Below are positions 27,506 to 37,887 of a stretch of 64,000 bases of DNA, in pieces. The notes below the pieces were generated by a model. It ran no database searches and had not been told where the DNA came from. It saw nothing but the letters and a program-made list of their open reading frames with translations. Positions within the stretch are counted from its first letter, which is position 1. Each line of letters begins with the position of its first letter. The stretch covers positions 310,001-374,000 of the forward strand of contig NZ_SGWY01000001.1 of the NCBI RefSeq assembly GCF_004216665.1, in the 5' to 3' direction. Both the position numbers and the translations under genes were made by a program. The DNA is from Agromyces ramosus (GTDB taxonomy: Bacteria > Actinomycetota > Actinomycetes > Actinomycetales > Microbacteriaceae).

Positions 27506-28348
27506 ATGGCCTCCGCGACCGCCGCCCGGAGCCGGGTCGCCCGGTTCGACGACGAGGGACTGGTCACCGGCGAGGCCGTCACGCTCGACGTCCGACCGGC
27601 CAGCGCCCTCATCAGGGCCGCCGGCTCGGCGATCGACGTGCTCCTGTCGCTGCTGCTCATCGTGGCGCTGCTGCTGTCGCTCGCCGGGCTCTCCGTCGAC
27701 GAGGCCGCCTTCCGCGCCATCCTGGTCGCGGGCATCGTGGGCTGCATCGTGGTGCTGCCGACCGCGGTCGAGACCGCCTCGCGCGGGCGGTCGCTCGGCA
27801 AGCTGGCGCTCGGGCTCCGCGTGGTGCGCGACGACGGCGGCGCGATCGGATTCCGCCACGCGTTCATCCGCGCGCTCACGGGCGTCGTCGAGATCTACCT
27901 CACGTTCGGCGGCCTCGCCGTGCTGGTCGGCTTCCTGAACCCCTCGTCGAAGCGCCTCGGCGACCTGCTCGCGGGTACCCACGCCCAGGTCGAGCGGGTG
28001 CCGAGGGTGCCGTCGGCGGCGTTCGGTGTGCCGGCCGAGCTGGCGGACTGGGCGGCCACCGCCGACGTGGCGCGCCTGCCCGACGTGCTCGCGCGTCGCG
28101 TCGCCTCGTTCTTCGGGAACATCGACCACCTCGTGCCCGAGAGCCGCGCCCGGGTCGCCGCGTCGCTCGCAGCCCAGGTCGCACCCTTCGTCTCGCCCGT
28201 GCCGGATGCGCCGCCCGAGCGGTTCCTCGCCGCGGTCGTCGCCGTCCGGCGGTCCCGCGACCTCACCGCGCTGCAGCTCGAGGACGCACGAATGGACGCC
28301 CTCGCGCCGGTGCTCACGGCCAAGCCGGTGGGATTCCCGGAGCGGTGA
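27506..28348 (+). CDS. RDD-family membrane protein
   Basis: A 280-residue protein with an RDD domain of about three membrane helices (residues 30-150; SALIRAAGSAIDVLLSLLLI, SRGRSLGKLALGLRVVRDDG). A soluble helical C-terminus (160-280) contains repeated R/A-rich helices. RDD proteins are ion or solute exchange candidates and are regularly paired with SpoIIM genes and MoxR-DUF58 operons in actinobacteria. The role is not established. Confidence 0.88.
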   Translation: MASATAARSRVARFDDEGLVTGEAVTLDVRPASALIRAAGSAIDVLLSLLLIVALLLSLAGLSVDEAAFRAILVAGIVGCIVVLPTAVETASRGRSLGKLALGLRVVRDDGGAIGFRHAFIRALTGVVEIYLTFGGLAVLVGFLNPSSKRLGDLLAGTHAQVERVPRVPSAAFGVPAELADWAATADVARLPDVLARRVASFFGNIDHLVPESRARVAASLAAQVAPFVSPVPDAPPERFLAAVVAVRRSRDLTALQLEDARMDALAPVLTAKPVGFPER

Positions 28349-28352
28349 GGGC

Positions 28353-28378
28353 CGGATGCCGCGAGCCCGCGGCATCCG
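28353..28378. terminator. Convergent terminator built from an inverted pair of the 10-mer
   Basis: A perfect 11-bp stem CGGATGCCGCG / CGCGGCATCCG with loop AGCC fills the gap between the RDD gene and ahcY, which converge. Each arm contains one copy of the dispersed 10-mer. It reads as a hairpin for both strands. Confidence 0.7.
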
Positions 28379-28384
28379 TCGTCG

Positions 28385-29866
<1,482 letters not shown>

Positions 29867-29903
29867 GCGGACCATTCTCGCAGGACCGCGGGAACTCGTC
29901 GCG

Positions 29904-30542
29904 TCAGCCGCACAATTCGGACGGGACGTTCGACGTCGGAACCGCCGAGATGTTCACGACCGCCTCGTCGTCCATCCAGAAGACGATCCAGCCGTCGGAG
30001 TCCTCGACCGCGAACAACCGCGAGTTGTTGCTCGTCCCCGTCTGCTGGATACCCGGGTACGCTGCCTCCAGCTCCGAGAGGGTCGCCCCCAGCCGTATGC
30101 CGGCGGCGGTCGACGGCGAGACGACGGCGCCCGGGGTCCCCCAGCTCGTGACCTGCACGAACGCGATCGCCGAGCCGTCCTCCTCGGTGACGACCGACAG
30201 GTTCGCCAAGCCCTCGCCCTCCAGGTACGTCACCAAGGGATTGGGGCACGCCGTCGCCTCGACTGCGTACGGCCCTGTCCCTGGAGCTGCCGGGTCGAAC
30301 GCCGCGCCCCGCTTCAGCGGCCCGATGCCCGCGCCGCTGACGATCCACGTCGATGGATCGTCGAGGACCTGAGGCGACTGCATGGGGGTGTCGTCCGCGG
30401 GCGCGGTGCTCGGCGACGGCGTCGCGCTCGCGGTGGTGCCGGCCGGCGGTGTGCTCGGCGTGGCGTCCGCTCCCGGAACGCACCCGGTCAGCGCCGCGAT
30501 CGATGCGGCCACGAGTGCGAGCCTTGCCCAACGAACGTTCAA
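29904..30542 (-). CDS. Secreted lipoprotein, unknown function
   Basis: A 212-residue protein with a signal peptide and lipobox ALTGC (Cys21), then a Thr/Ser/Pro-rich linker (22-55) and a folded domain. That domain has repeated [13 protein letters not shown] and [16 protein letters not shown] motifs, typical of small actinobacterial surface lipoproteins with two related halves. The mature protein has a single cysteine pair (Cys near 98 and 211). No enzymatic motif. It lies between ahcY and manB on the same strand. Confidence 0.8.
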   Translation of the reverse strand: MNVRWARLALVAASIAALTGCVPGADATPSTPPAGTTASATPSPSTAPADDTPMQSPQVLDDPSTWIVSGAGIGPLKRGAAFDPAAPGTGPYAVEATACPNPLVTYLEGEGLANLSVVTEEDGSAIAFVQVTSWGTPGAVVSPSTAAGIRLGATLSELEAAYPGIQQTGTSNNSRLFAVEDSDGWIVFWMDDEAVVNISAVPTSNVPSELCG

Positions 30543-30647
30543 TCCGTGTCCTCCCTTGGTGCGCGACGGCCGTTCGGACAGGCCGACGGCGGGGTCCTGG
30601 TCCCCGCCGTCGCTCTGTATCGTCTCGGCCTGGGCCGAGCCTAGCGC

Positions 30648-32081
30648 TCAGGCGCGGATGAGCCCGAGCACCTCGTCGCGCACCGCCGCCATCGTGGCCG
30701 CGTCGGCGCCCTCCACGTTCAGCCGCAGCAGCGGCTCGGTGTTCGACGGTCGCACGTTGAACCACCAGAACGGCTCGCTCTCGGGCGTGATGCCCGTCAC
30801 CGTGAGCCCGTCGAGCTCGTCGAAGTCGGCACGACCGGTGAACGCCTCGACGATGCGCGTGTAGGCGGCGGGCACGTCGTCGACGACCGAGTTGATCTCG
30901 CCCGACAGCGCGTAGGGCGTGTAGCGGGCAGCGAGCTCGGAGAGCGGTGCCTCCTGCGCGCCGAACTCGGCGAGCAGGTGCATCGCCGCGAGCATGCCGT
31001 TGTCGGCGCCCCAGAAGTCACGGAAGTAGTAGTGCGCGGAGTGCTCGCCTCCGAACACCGCACCCGTCTCCTTCATGCGGTCCTTGATCAGGGAGTGGCC
31101 CACCCGCGTGCGCACTGCCGTGGCGCCGGCCTCCTCGATCGTCTCGGGGACGAAGCGCGAGGTGATCAGGTTGTGGATGACGGAGATGTCGTCCTCCCCG
31201 GCGGCGCGAACGCGCGAGATCTCGCGGAGCGCGACGATCGCGGCGACCGCGGAGGGGTTCACCGCCCCGCCCTGTTCGTCGACGACGAAGCAGCGGTCGG
31301 CGTCGCCGTCGAAGGCCAGGCCGAGGTCGGCGCCGTGCTCCACGACCGCGCGCTGCAGGTCGACGAGGTTCGCGGGCTCGAGCGGGTTCGCCTCGTGGTT
31401 CGGGAAGGTGCCGTCGAGCTCGAAGTAGAGCGGCACGATCTCCAGCGGCAGGGCGGGCAGGCCGGCGGCCTCGCCGAGCACCGCGGGAACCGTGAGTCCG
31501 CCCATGCCGTTGCCGGCGTCGACCACGATCTTGAGGGGCCGGATGCCGCTGAGGTCGACGAGCGAGCGGAGGTAGGCGGCGTAGTCGGCGAGCACGTCGG
31601 CGGTGCTGATCGTGCCCGGGGTGGCGGCGTCCGTGATGCCCTCGTCGAGGTAGTCGCCGGCGCGGTCGCGGATCGCGGCGAGGCCGGTGTCCAGGGAGAT
31701 GCCCTGTGCGCCCGCGCGCGAGAACTTGATGCCGTTGTAGGCGGCCGGGTTGTGGCTCGCGGTGAACATCGCGGCCGGGGCGTCCATGGACCCCGAGGCG
31801 AAGTAGCTCTCGTCGGTCGAGCAGAGCCCGATGGCCACGACGTCGGCACCCCGTCGGGTGGCGCCGCGGGCGAAGGCCGCGGCGAAGCCGGGCGAGGAGT
31901 CGCGCATGTCGTGCCCCACGACGACCGTGCCGCCTGCGGCGCCCACCTCGTCGACGAACCCCGCACCGAGTGCCTCGACGGACTGCTCGGTGAGCCCCTC
32001 GCCCACGATGCCGCGGACGTCGTAGGCCTTCACGATCGCGTCGAGGCGCGCGCGAGCTTGGGAGGGTGCAGCGGGAGTCAT
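30648..32081 (-). CDS. manB: Phosphomannomutase/phosphoglucomutase
   Basis: A 477-residue alpha-D-phosphohexomutase converting mannose-6-P to mannose-1-P for GDP-mannose, with glucose-P activity common in the family. The active-site phosphoserine loop is FTASHNPAAYNGIK (Ser109). The metal loop DGDADRC is at 258-263, the sugar loop is GGEHSAHYYF, and the phosphate-binding loop is RPSNTEPLLRL. It is coupled to the upstream DUF3499 gene by an ATGA overlap, as Rv3257c and Rv3258c are in mycobacteria. Together with manA in this window it would supply mannosyl donors for surface glycans. Confidence 0.95.
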   Translation of the reverse strand: MTPAAPSQARARLDAIVKAYDVRGIVGEGLTEQSVEALGAGFVDEVGAAGGTVVVGHDMRDSSPGFAAAFARGATRRGADVVAIGLCSTDESYFASGSMDAPAAMFTASHNPAAYNGIKFSRAGAQGISLDTGLAAIRDRAGDYLDEGITDAATPGTISTADVLADYAAYLRSLVDLSGIRPLKIVVDAGNGMGGLTVPAVLGEAAGLPALPLEIVPLYFELDGTFPNHEANPLEPANLVDLQRAVVEHGADLGLAFDGDADRCFVVDEQGGAVNPSAVAAIVALREISRVRAAGEDDISVIHNLITSRFVPETIEEAGATAVRTRVGHSLIKDRMKETGAVFGGEHSAHYYFRDFWGADNGMLAAMHLLAEFGAQEAPLSELAARYTPYALSGEINSVVDDVPAAYTRIVEAFTGRADFDELDGLTVTGITPESEPFWWFNVRPSNTEPLLRLNVEGADAATMAAVRDEVLGLIRA

Positions 32082-32293
32082 GCCTTGAAATGTACCCCAC
32101 CGAGAGAAACGTGCCGCACGACCTGCCACCCGACCGGCGCGGAGGTGCGCTCGGCATGACGGCTGCAGAGGTCGTAGCCGTTGGGCTCGCGCGCGAGGGC
32201 GAGCGGGCCCAGCACCGCCATCGAGTCGGCGTAGTCGAACGTGAGGGTCGCGACCGCCTCGGCGGTGCATGCGGTTCGCGAACAACGTCTCAT
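32078..32293 (-). CDS. DUF3499 small Cys-containing protein
   Basis: A 71-residue protein with CSRTAC near the N-terminus and LCSRHAERT in the middle, giving two Cys pairs plus His that could bind zinc. It corresponds to Rv3258c by family and by position upstream of manB. The stop overlaps the manB ATG by 4 bp, so it is the leading gene of a two-gene operon. The role is unknown. It is divergent from the zincin-like gene with a 45-bp gap. Confidence 0.85.
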   Translation of the reverse strand: MRRCSRTACTAEAVATLTFDYADSMAVLGPLALAREPNGYDLCSRHAERTSAPVGWQVVRHVSLGGVHFKA

Positions 32294-32325
32294 GGCTCCA
32301 CCAGAGTAGCGAGCGATGCGGACAT

Positions 32326-32331
32326 TACGAT
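32326..32331 (+). promoter_or_regulatory. Candidate leaderless -10 (TACGAT)
   Basis: TACGAT ends 7 nt before the ATG at 32339 and overlaps an upstream in-frame ATG at 32330. That makes 32339 the more plausible start. Confidence 0.4.
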
Positions 32332-32338
32332 GGAGGGC

Positions 32339-32779
32339 ATGCCCCGTTCCCGTCGTGTCGCCACACCTCGCTCCCCCAGGCGGCTCGCCCGGGACCGACA
32401 CGGCCGCGGCATGCGCTCCGCGGTGACCGGGCCGCACCTCGAACCCATCCGCACCCGCCTCGACGAGTTCGACTTCACGGTCGCGACGACCGCGGCCTAC
32501 CTGCGCGGCCTCTGGCCCGAACTCGAGGGCGTCGTGTTCGAGGTGGCCCAGGGTCCCGCCGAGGCGATCCACGGCGACCACGTCGACCGGTGGAAGGTGA
32601 TGCACGACGAGCGGCGCATCACGTTCTACCGGCTGCCGATCGTGCGGTTCCTGCGCCTCCAGGAGGGCGAGGATCGCGAGGAGAAGCTCCTGGTCGAGAG
32701 CTGCGTGTTCCGCGCGGTCGCCGAACTCCTCGACAAGGATCCGTGGGAGCTCGCGCCCGGCCGCTACCGCCACCTCTGA
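32339..32779 (+). CDS. Zincin-fold (metallopeptidase family) protein lacking HExxH
   Basis: A 146-residue homologue of the Rv3259/DUF1025 zincin-like family, placed next to DUF3499-manB as in mycobacteria. The basic N-terminus precedes a compact alpha/beta domain ([36 protein letters not shown]). Where zinc-dependent relatives have HExxH, the helix here reads LVESCVFRAVAELLDKDPWEL, so both zinc histidines are gone. It is therefore unlikely to be a peptidase. The fold assignment is from family resemblance. Confidence 0.8.
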   Translation: MPRSRRVATPRSPRRLARDRHGRGMRSAVTGPHLEPIRTRLDEFDFTVATTAAYLRGLWPELEGVVFEVAQGPAEAIHGDHVDRWKVMHDERRITFYRLPIVRFLRLQEGEDREEKLLVESCVFRAVAELLDKDPWELAPGRYRHL

Positions 32780-32787
32780 GCGCGTCC

Positions 32788-32810
32788 TCGCCGGCATGGT
32801 CCGCCGGCGA
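32788..32810. terminator. Convergent terminator between the zincin-like gene and DUF5719
   Basis: TCGCCGGC / GCCGGCGA, an 8-bp perfect stem with a 7-nt loop, in the 39-bp convergent gap. Position suits a bidirectional terminator. Confidence 0.5.
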
Positions 32811-32818
32811 CGCCCGCA

Positions 32819-34270
32819 TCAGTTCGGGTAGACGCGGATGGGCGAGTCGAGCGGGCCGGGCGGCTGGATCCCGAACGCGGCGAGCTCGTCGTCGCCGGCG
32901 AGCGACACCGTCGCGTGCAGCCCCGTCGTGCCCGTGAGTGCCACGGATGACGCGCCCCCGAGCGAGACCGAGAGCGCTCCCGCCGCCGGCACGTCGACGG
33001 TCCGCTCCGCGCCGCCCTCGACGAGCGTCACGGTCGCCGGGGCGCCACCCGGATTGAAGAGGTGCAGCGTCGGCGACGGACCGGGCGGCACGGCGATCAC
33101 GGCGGAGTCCAGCAGGGGCGCCGTCGCGACGGTCCAGGCGAGGTCGGACGGTGCCGCGGCATCCGTCTGCCCCTCCGCGCCGCCGACGGTCGTGCGAGCG
33201 GCGGCGACCACCGGCTGGTCGGCCTCGATGCGCACCGTGTAGGAGCCCTCGTCGAGCACGCCGAGCGGCACGTCCGTCACGCTCCCGGGCTGGAGCGTGG
33301 CCTCGATGGTGTTGCCGCCGCTGCCGGACTCGGGGACCACGCCGATCGACACGTCGACGGTGCCCTCCCCCGGCGCGAACAGCCGGACCGCCGGGAAGTC
33401 GTCGCCTTCGGCGTGGTCCTCGGATGCCTCCACGCCGCCGGACTGGGGCACGACGAGCCCCGGGATCACCTGGCTCGTCGCGGGGGTGGCGGTCACGCCG
33501 GTGAGCTCGATGCCGGCCGGAGCGAGGCCGACGACCACGGAGGTCTCGAGGCTCGCCGCGATCGCGCCGCCCGTGCTCGTGACGTGCACCACCGGGGACG
33601 TCAGGTTGGGAGCCAAGCCCGCGAGCGACAGCACGCGCTGGCTGCCCGGCTGCACGATGATGCCGAGCGCCGACGGCGCTTCGACGGGCCCCGCCTCCCC
33701 GTTCACGCGCACGTCGACGGTCGCGGCGACGGCGGTGGGGTTCGAGAGCAGGACGAGCCCGCTGCGGCCGAGGTTGGTCGCCCCGGCCACCAGCCAGGCG
33801 TTCGCGACGGCCTCGCCGCACGCGGCTGCGGCGAATCCGCCGAGCGTCTCGGTCGACACGCCCTGGGACTGGGCACCGGCGAGCATGCCGGCGGCGACGC
33901 CGCCAGGCTCGGCGGCGACGGCGACCGGTGCGCCGTCCTCGGCCGCGTTGGGATTGCCGGGCGCCGCGAGCGGGACCTCCTCGAGCACGGCGTCGGCCGG
34001 TTCGGCCGCGGTCACGACGTCGGCCGAGCCGACCGACGATGCGGTCGTCGCGGCGGCTGCGTCCTCGCCGAGGGCGAGCAGCGGTCCGGGGCAGACTCGC
34101 TGCTGACGGCTCTCCGCGGGCTGCACGAGCACCGACGGGGCATCCGCCCGGTGTTCGGGCCACGGCACCAGCGCGGCGGCGGCGACCGTGCCGACGGCCA
34201 GCGCGGCCGCGGCGACGAATCCTGCCGCGCGCCCGCCGAGACGGAGCGCCCGCTTGCGATCAATGCGCAT
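32819..34270 (-). CDS. DUF5719 secreted/anchored protein
   Basis: A 483-residue envelope protein with a basic start, an N-terminal hydrophobic helix (about 12-36, uncleaved or signal) and a long beta-rich, Ala/Val/Gly-rich exported region. Repeated sandwich-like stretches include VVLLSNPTAVAATVDVRVNG and LHLFNPGGAPATVTLVEGG, each of about 110-130 residues. Its ATG lies inside the 3' end of the large glycosyltransferase gene (11-bp overlap), so the pair is co-translated. This DUF5719-glycosyltransferase pairing is a recurring actinobacterial arrangement near whiB2. Role unknown. Confidence 0.85.
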   Translation of the reverse strand: MRIDRKRALRLGGRAAGFVAAAALAVGTVAAAALVPWPEHRADAPSVLVQPAESRQQRVCPGPLLALGEDAAAATTASSVGSADVVTAAEPADAVLEEVPLAAPGNPNAAEDGAPVAVAAEPGGVAAGMLAGAQSQGVSTETLGGFAAAACGEAVANAWLVAGATNLGRSGLVLLSNPTAVAATVDVRVNGEAGPVEAPSALGIIVQPGSQRVLSLAGLAPNLTSPVVHVTSTGGAIAASLETSVVVGLAPAGIELTGVTATPATSQVIPGLVVPQSGGVEASEDHAEGDDFPAVRLFAPGEGTVDVSIGVVPESGSGGNTIEATLQPGSVTDVPLGVLDEGSYTVRIEADQPVVAAARTTVGGAEGQTDAAAPSDLAWTVATAPLLDSAVIAVPPGPSPTLHLFNPGGAPATVTLVEGGAERTVDVPAAGALSVSLGGASSVALTGTTGLHATVSLAGDDELAAFGIQPPGPLDSPIRVYPN

Positions 34271-37200
34271 CGTCGTCCCCCTTCGGGTGCGCCCGCGGCT
34301 CGGCGTCGGGTTCGCGCTCGCGTTCGGCGTCGGCTGCCGGGTCGGGTACCGGCTCCGACGCGGCTTCGGTGCCGGTGGCGTGCGATCCCACGTCGTCGTC
34401 CGAGGCGTCGTCGACGGATGCGTCGTCGACGGATGCGGCGGCCTCGGCGGCATCCTCATCGCCATCGCCATCGCCGCCCGCATCGTCGACGGGCTCGACT
34501 GGCCCGGCACCGGCACCGGCGCCGAAGGCGGCAGCACCGGCAGCGGCGGCGGCGGTTGCGGCACCGCGCCGCCGGGGCATCCGCCGCGGTGCTCGCCGGT
34601 CGGCCTCGCGTCCCGCGCCGGTCGGGATCGACAGCAGCAGGGCCGCGCCGATCACGATCACCTGGATCGTCGTGATGAGCGCCCCGAGCCACCCGCCGGC
34701 GTCGTCGGGCACCTGGGCCGCCGCGGCATCCGGCTCTGCGGCCGCGAACCGCCAGAGCGCGCCGATCTCGGTCTCGCCCACCGCGACGAGCGCGGAATTA
34801 CCGTCGAGGGCCGTGCGCGCCCTCGCCTCCGTCTGCGTGGCCTCACGGCCGTCGGGCGCCGGCGCCAGCAGCACGAACGAGGCGCCGAACTCGCGCATGG
34901 CCGCCTCGGGATCGAATCCGCTGCGGGACGCGAGGTTCCCCGCGACCGTGGCGAGCTGCACCTCCTCGTCGGTCAGCTCCGTCCGGGTCTGCGCGAGCGT
35001 CGACTGGTCGTCGAGGGTCATGCCCGTGCCGTGCTCCAGCGTGGCTCGCAGTCCTCCGTCGGGCTCGGGTTCCATGCGCAGGGTGGTCACGCGCGGATCG
35101 GCCTCCGCCTGGGCGACGACGTAGGCGGGAAGGGTCCGCTCGCTCGCCGGGGCCAGGGGCACCGCATCCGTCGCGATCGCGAACGACAGCGGAACCACCG
35201 CCACGAGCGACACGACCACCACGAGTGCACCGACGGCGGCCGCACCGCGTCGGAGCGCGTCGAGGGCGGACACCGAGGCGAGGACGAGCCCGAGCCAGGC
35301 GAGGCTCAATCCGGCGCCGGCCCAGATGGGCACGACCTGCGGTCCCACGATGGCGACGGACACGAGCGTGGCCGCGACCGCGGTGGCGTAGCCGAGCAGC
35401 ACGGTGCCGAGGGCGAGCACGGCGCGGCGCCACCCGGGCGCGAAAGCCGACGCGAGCGCGGCGAGCACGAGCGGCACGACGAGCAGGGTGGCGACGACTC
35501 GCGGGTCCAGCGACGTCGTCGCCGTCACGAGCTCGTCCCAGCCGCCCCATCCACCGCTCGGCAGTCCGAGGGCGAGCTGCCATGCGGTCGGTTGCGCGCC
35601 CCCGACGGGCAGGCCCGGATCGGCGAGGAGTCCGAACGGCGTGCCGCGGCCCACCTGCTCGACGATCAGCGGCAGGGCGAGCACGAGGGCGGGGACCGGC
35701 AACCCCGCGAGTCGCACCGCAGCGCGGCCGCTCACCGCGAGCGCGACGATCCAGCCGACGATGAGGGCGGGAGCGAGGCTGGGCGCCGCCGCCACGACCG
35801 CGGCGAAGAGCAGCGAGGCCGTGGCCGCCGCCGCCCACGACGTGGCGGCGCCGAACACCGCGAACGCAAGCCAGCCGAGCAGGACGTGCGCGATCACGGC
35901 GCCCGGCCGGCCCTCGGCGAGCGCCGTGAGGAAGGGCGGGGAGGCGACCCAGAGGATCGCGGCGACGGCACGGAGCGATCCGCGTGCGGTGAGCCGCGAG
36001 GCGGCGAACCAGACGCCGATCGCGGCGGCGGGCATGGCGATGAGCCAGAGCAGCACCATGGCGAAGGACGGCGCCCAGAACGTGAACGATCCGAGCACTG
36101 CGAGCACGCCGTTGAACGGGTCGGCCGCGCCGACGAATCCCGTGCCGATGTCGCGCCAGCCGTACGCAGCGTTGCGCCAGAGCTCGGCGAAGCCCGAGAG
36201 CGGCAGCAGCCCACCGCCGCCCACGCCGACCGAGCCGATCAGCCACGAGTACAGCCCGACGGATGCGGCGGCGGTCGCGAGCAGCACCCACCCGCCGCCC
36301 GTGCCGATGAACTGCAGCTCGTGCGAGCGCCCCCGGGCCCTGGTGCGACGCGCCTCGGCTGCGGCCTGGCGCCGGCGGCGCACCTCGTCGGGCTGCAGCC
36401 GGAGCGGTGCGATCGCCGACCAGCCCACCGTCCGCGACGATGCCAGGACGCGACGCGCGCGGGCGACCCGAACGCCGGAGACCATGGTGGCCAGCGCCGC
36501 GCTGAACTCCCCCGGGATGGCGCCGGGCTGCTTCACCAGCAGCAGCCGGATCGACCGCAGGATCGCAAGCGGGAGGAAGCTCAGCCAGTGGAACGGCACG
36601 GCGGGCGCCGGCGCGTACGCCAGGCGGCGGTGCAGGGCGGCAGCGCGCGCGGCGCGGGTGTTGCGGCGACGCGTGCGCGCCCGTCCGTCGTCGGGCGGCC
36701 CCGCGACGCCGTCGGCGGCGAACCGCACGCGCGCCGCGGGCACGACGGCGACGCGATGACCGGCGAGGCGTGCACGGACGCCGAGGTCGAGGCCGTCGTC
36801 GACGGTCGGGAGCGCGGGATCGAGGCCGTCGAGCGACTGCCAGACGGTGTGCCTGACGAGTATGGCCGCCGGATCGAGGCCGAGCACATCGCTGAGTCCG
36901 TCGTGCTGGCCCTGGTCGAGTTCGCCGGCGACGACGGGGACGCTGCGGCCGAGGCGCGTGACGGTACGGCCGAATCCGGCGATTCGGCCCGGCTCGTCCC
37001 ACTCCATGAGCTTCGGACCGGCCACGGCCACGGACTTCGCCGTCTCGAGCGTGGCGAGCAGCGCGTCCAGCGCCTCGGGTTCCGGCGCGGAGTCCTCGGC
37101 GAGCAGCCAGAGCGAATCCGCCTCCGATGCGGGCGCGTCGAGCACCCGTTCGCCCGCTCGCACGGCCTCGCCGAACGAGAGGGGCTCCTGCAGCGACACG

Positions 37201-37373
37201 ACATGGGTGGCGCCGGCGGCGGCGCTCTGCGCGCGCGCCTCCGTGTCGGCCTGCGCGAGCACCACCACGAGCGCGTCGGGTGTGCGCACCTGCGCACGGA
37301 TCGCGTCGAGCGTGCGCCGGAGATGGTCGCCGCCGTGGCGAACGACGAGGACGGCGGTGACTCTGGGGAACAT
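34260..37373 (-). CDS. Large GT2 glycosyltransferase with C-terminal multi-pass membrane domain
   Basis: A 1037-residue protein. Residues 1-230 form a GT2 GT-A domain (VTAVLVVRHGGDHLRRTLDAI, VVVLAQADTEARAQ, acidic LLAEDSAPEPEAL) facing the cytoplasm. From about 300 there are a dozen or more hydrophobic segments with extracytoplasmic loops. A soluble outer domain near 830-920 precedes a final helix, and the tail is long and acidic (D/E/P-rich). Two active modules (cytosolic GT2 and GT-C-like membrane part) in one chain suggest transfer coupled to export or polymerisation. It is the upstream gene of DUF5719 and sits by whiB2. Confidence 0.88.
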   Translation of the reverse strand: MFPRVTAVLVVRHGGDHLRRTLDAIRAQVRTPDALVVVLAQADTEARAQSAAAGATHVVSLQEPLSFGEAVRAGERVLDAPASEADSLWLLAEDSAPEPEALDALLATLETAKSVAVAGPKLMEWDEPGRIAGFGRTVTRLGRSVPVVAGELDQGQHDGLSDVLGLDPAAILVRHTVWQSLDGLDPALPTVDDGLDLGVRARLAGHRVAVVPAARVRFAADGVAGPPDDGRARTRRRNTRAARAAALHRRLAYAPAPAVPFHWLSFLPLAILRSIRLLLVKQPGAIPGEFSAALATMVSGVRVARARRVLASSRTVGWSAIAPLRLQPDEVRRRRQAAAEARRTRARGRSHELQFIGTGGGWVLLATAAASVGLYSWLIGSVGVGGGGLLPLSGFAELWRNAAYGWRDIGTGFVGAADPFNGVLAVLGSFTFWAPSFAMVLLWLIAMPAAAIGVWFAASRLTARGSLRAVAAILWVASPPFLTALAEGRPGAVIAHVLLGWLAFAVFGAATSWAAAATASLLFAAVVAAAPSLAPALIVGWIVALAVSGRAAVRLAGLPVPALVLALPLIVEQVGRGTPFGLLADPGLPVGGAQPTAWQLALGLPSGGWGGWDELVTATTSLDPRVVATLLVVPLVLAALASAFAPGWRRAVLALGTVLLGYATAVAATLVSVAIVGPQVVPIWAGAGLSLAWLGLVLASVSALDALRRGAAAVGALVVVVSLVAVVPLSFAIATDAVPLAPASERTLPAYVVAQAEADPRVTTLRMEPEPDGGLRATLEHGTGMTLDDQSTLAQTRTELTDEEVQLATVAGNLASRSGFDPEAAMREFGASFVLLAPAPDGREATQTEARARTALDGNSALVAVGETEIGALWRFAAAEPDAAAAQVPDDAGGWLGALITTIQVIVIGAALLLSIPTGAGREADRRAPRRMPRRRGAATAAAAAGAAAFGAGAGAGPVEPVDDAGGDGDGDEDAAEAAASVDDASVDDASDDDVGSHATGTEAASEPVPDPAADAEREREPDAEPRAHPKGDDDAH

Positions 37374-37464
37374 CGGGGCCAGCCTAAGCGGCCCCCGGCG
37401 CGGCATCCGCAACCCGGCCGGGCGCGCCACGAAACGATCGGATCCCCTCAGGGCCGGCGCGCCG

Positions 37465-37494
37465 GTCCGACGCGACGTCGGTGTCGCGTCGGAC
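37465..37494 (-). terminator. Strong hairpin after whiB2
   Basis: A perfect 12-bp stem GTCCGACGCGAC / GTCGCGTCGGAC with a 6-nt loop, 5 nt beyond the whiB2 stop on the minus strand. It is followed by a 12-bp palindrome CCGGCGCGCCGG (37454-37465). Confidence 0.75.
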
Positions 37495-37499
37495 GAGGC

Positions 37500-37820
37500 T
37501 CAGACCGCGCGCTTGCGGAGCTTGCGGCGTTCGCGTTCGGAGAGCCCGCCCCAGATGCCGAATCGCTCGTCGTTGGCGAGCGCGTACTCGAGGCACTCCC
37601 CGCGCACTTCGCATCCCGTGCAGATCTTCTTCGCGTCCCGCGTGGAGCCGCCCTTCTCGGGGAAGAACGCCTCCGGATCGGTCTGCGCACACAGCGCGTC
37701 GCTCTGCCATGCCAGCGGATTGTCGTCGCCGGCCCCCTGCCGAACCCCCGGAACGCCCAGCCTCACCGGATCGACGAACCAATCGTCAGGTACTCCAGAA
37801 CGATATTCAGGATTGCCCAT
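37500..37820 (-). CDS. whiB2: WhiB2-type iron-sulfur transcription factor
   Basis: A 106-residue Wbl protein (WhiB/WhmD type) linked to septation and cell division in actinobacteria. Cluster cysteines are at 44, 67, 70 and 76, with the GIWGG turn at 88-92 and the basic end RERRKLRKRAV. The longer acidic N-terminus distinguishes it from WhiB1. The start at 37820 is chosen because GGGAG sits 8 nt upstream. An in-frame ATG at 37871 would lie inside the promoter -10. Monocistronic: its own promoter/operator upstream and a strong terminator just past the stop. Confidence 0.94.
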   Translation of the reverse strand: MGNPEYRSGVPDDWFVDPVRLGVPGVRQGAGDDNPLAWQSDALCAQTDPEAFFPEKGGSTRDAKKICTGCEVRGECLEYALANDERFGIWGGLSERERRKLRKRAV

Positions 37821-37869
37821 ATCGTCTCCCACCCAGTTGTACCGACCACCCAGAGGGTGTGTCACGACC

Positions 37870-37887
37870 AATTACACCGGTGTAATT
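37870..37887. promoter_or_regulatory. 18-bp perfect palindrome in the whiB2 promoter
   Basis: AATTACACCGGTGTAATT is perfectly symmetric and covers the -10 hexamer plus most of the spacer of the whiB2 promoter. Bound protein would block polymerase. The flanks CACG/CGTG extend the symmetry beyond a 2-nt bulge. I do not recognise it as the site of a known regulator. Confidence 0.7.

Noticed and set aside
29867-29903. SAH or SAM riboswitch before ahcY
   Set aside because: Only 37 bp separate ahcY from the upstream gene, too short for such an element.
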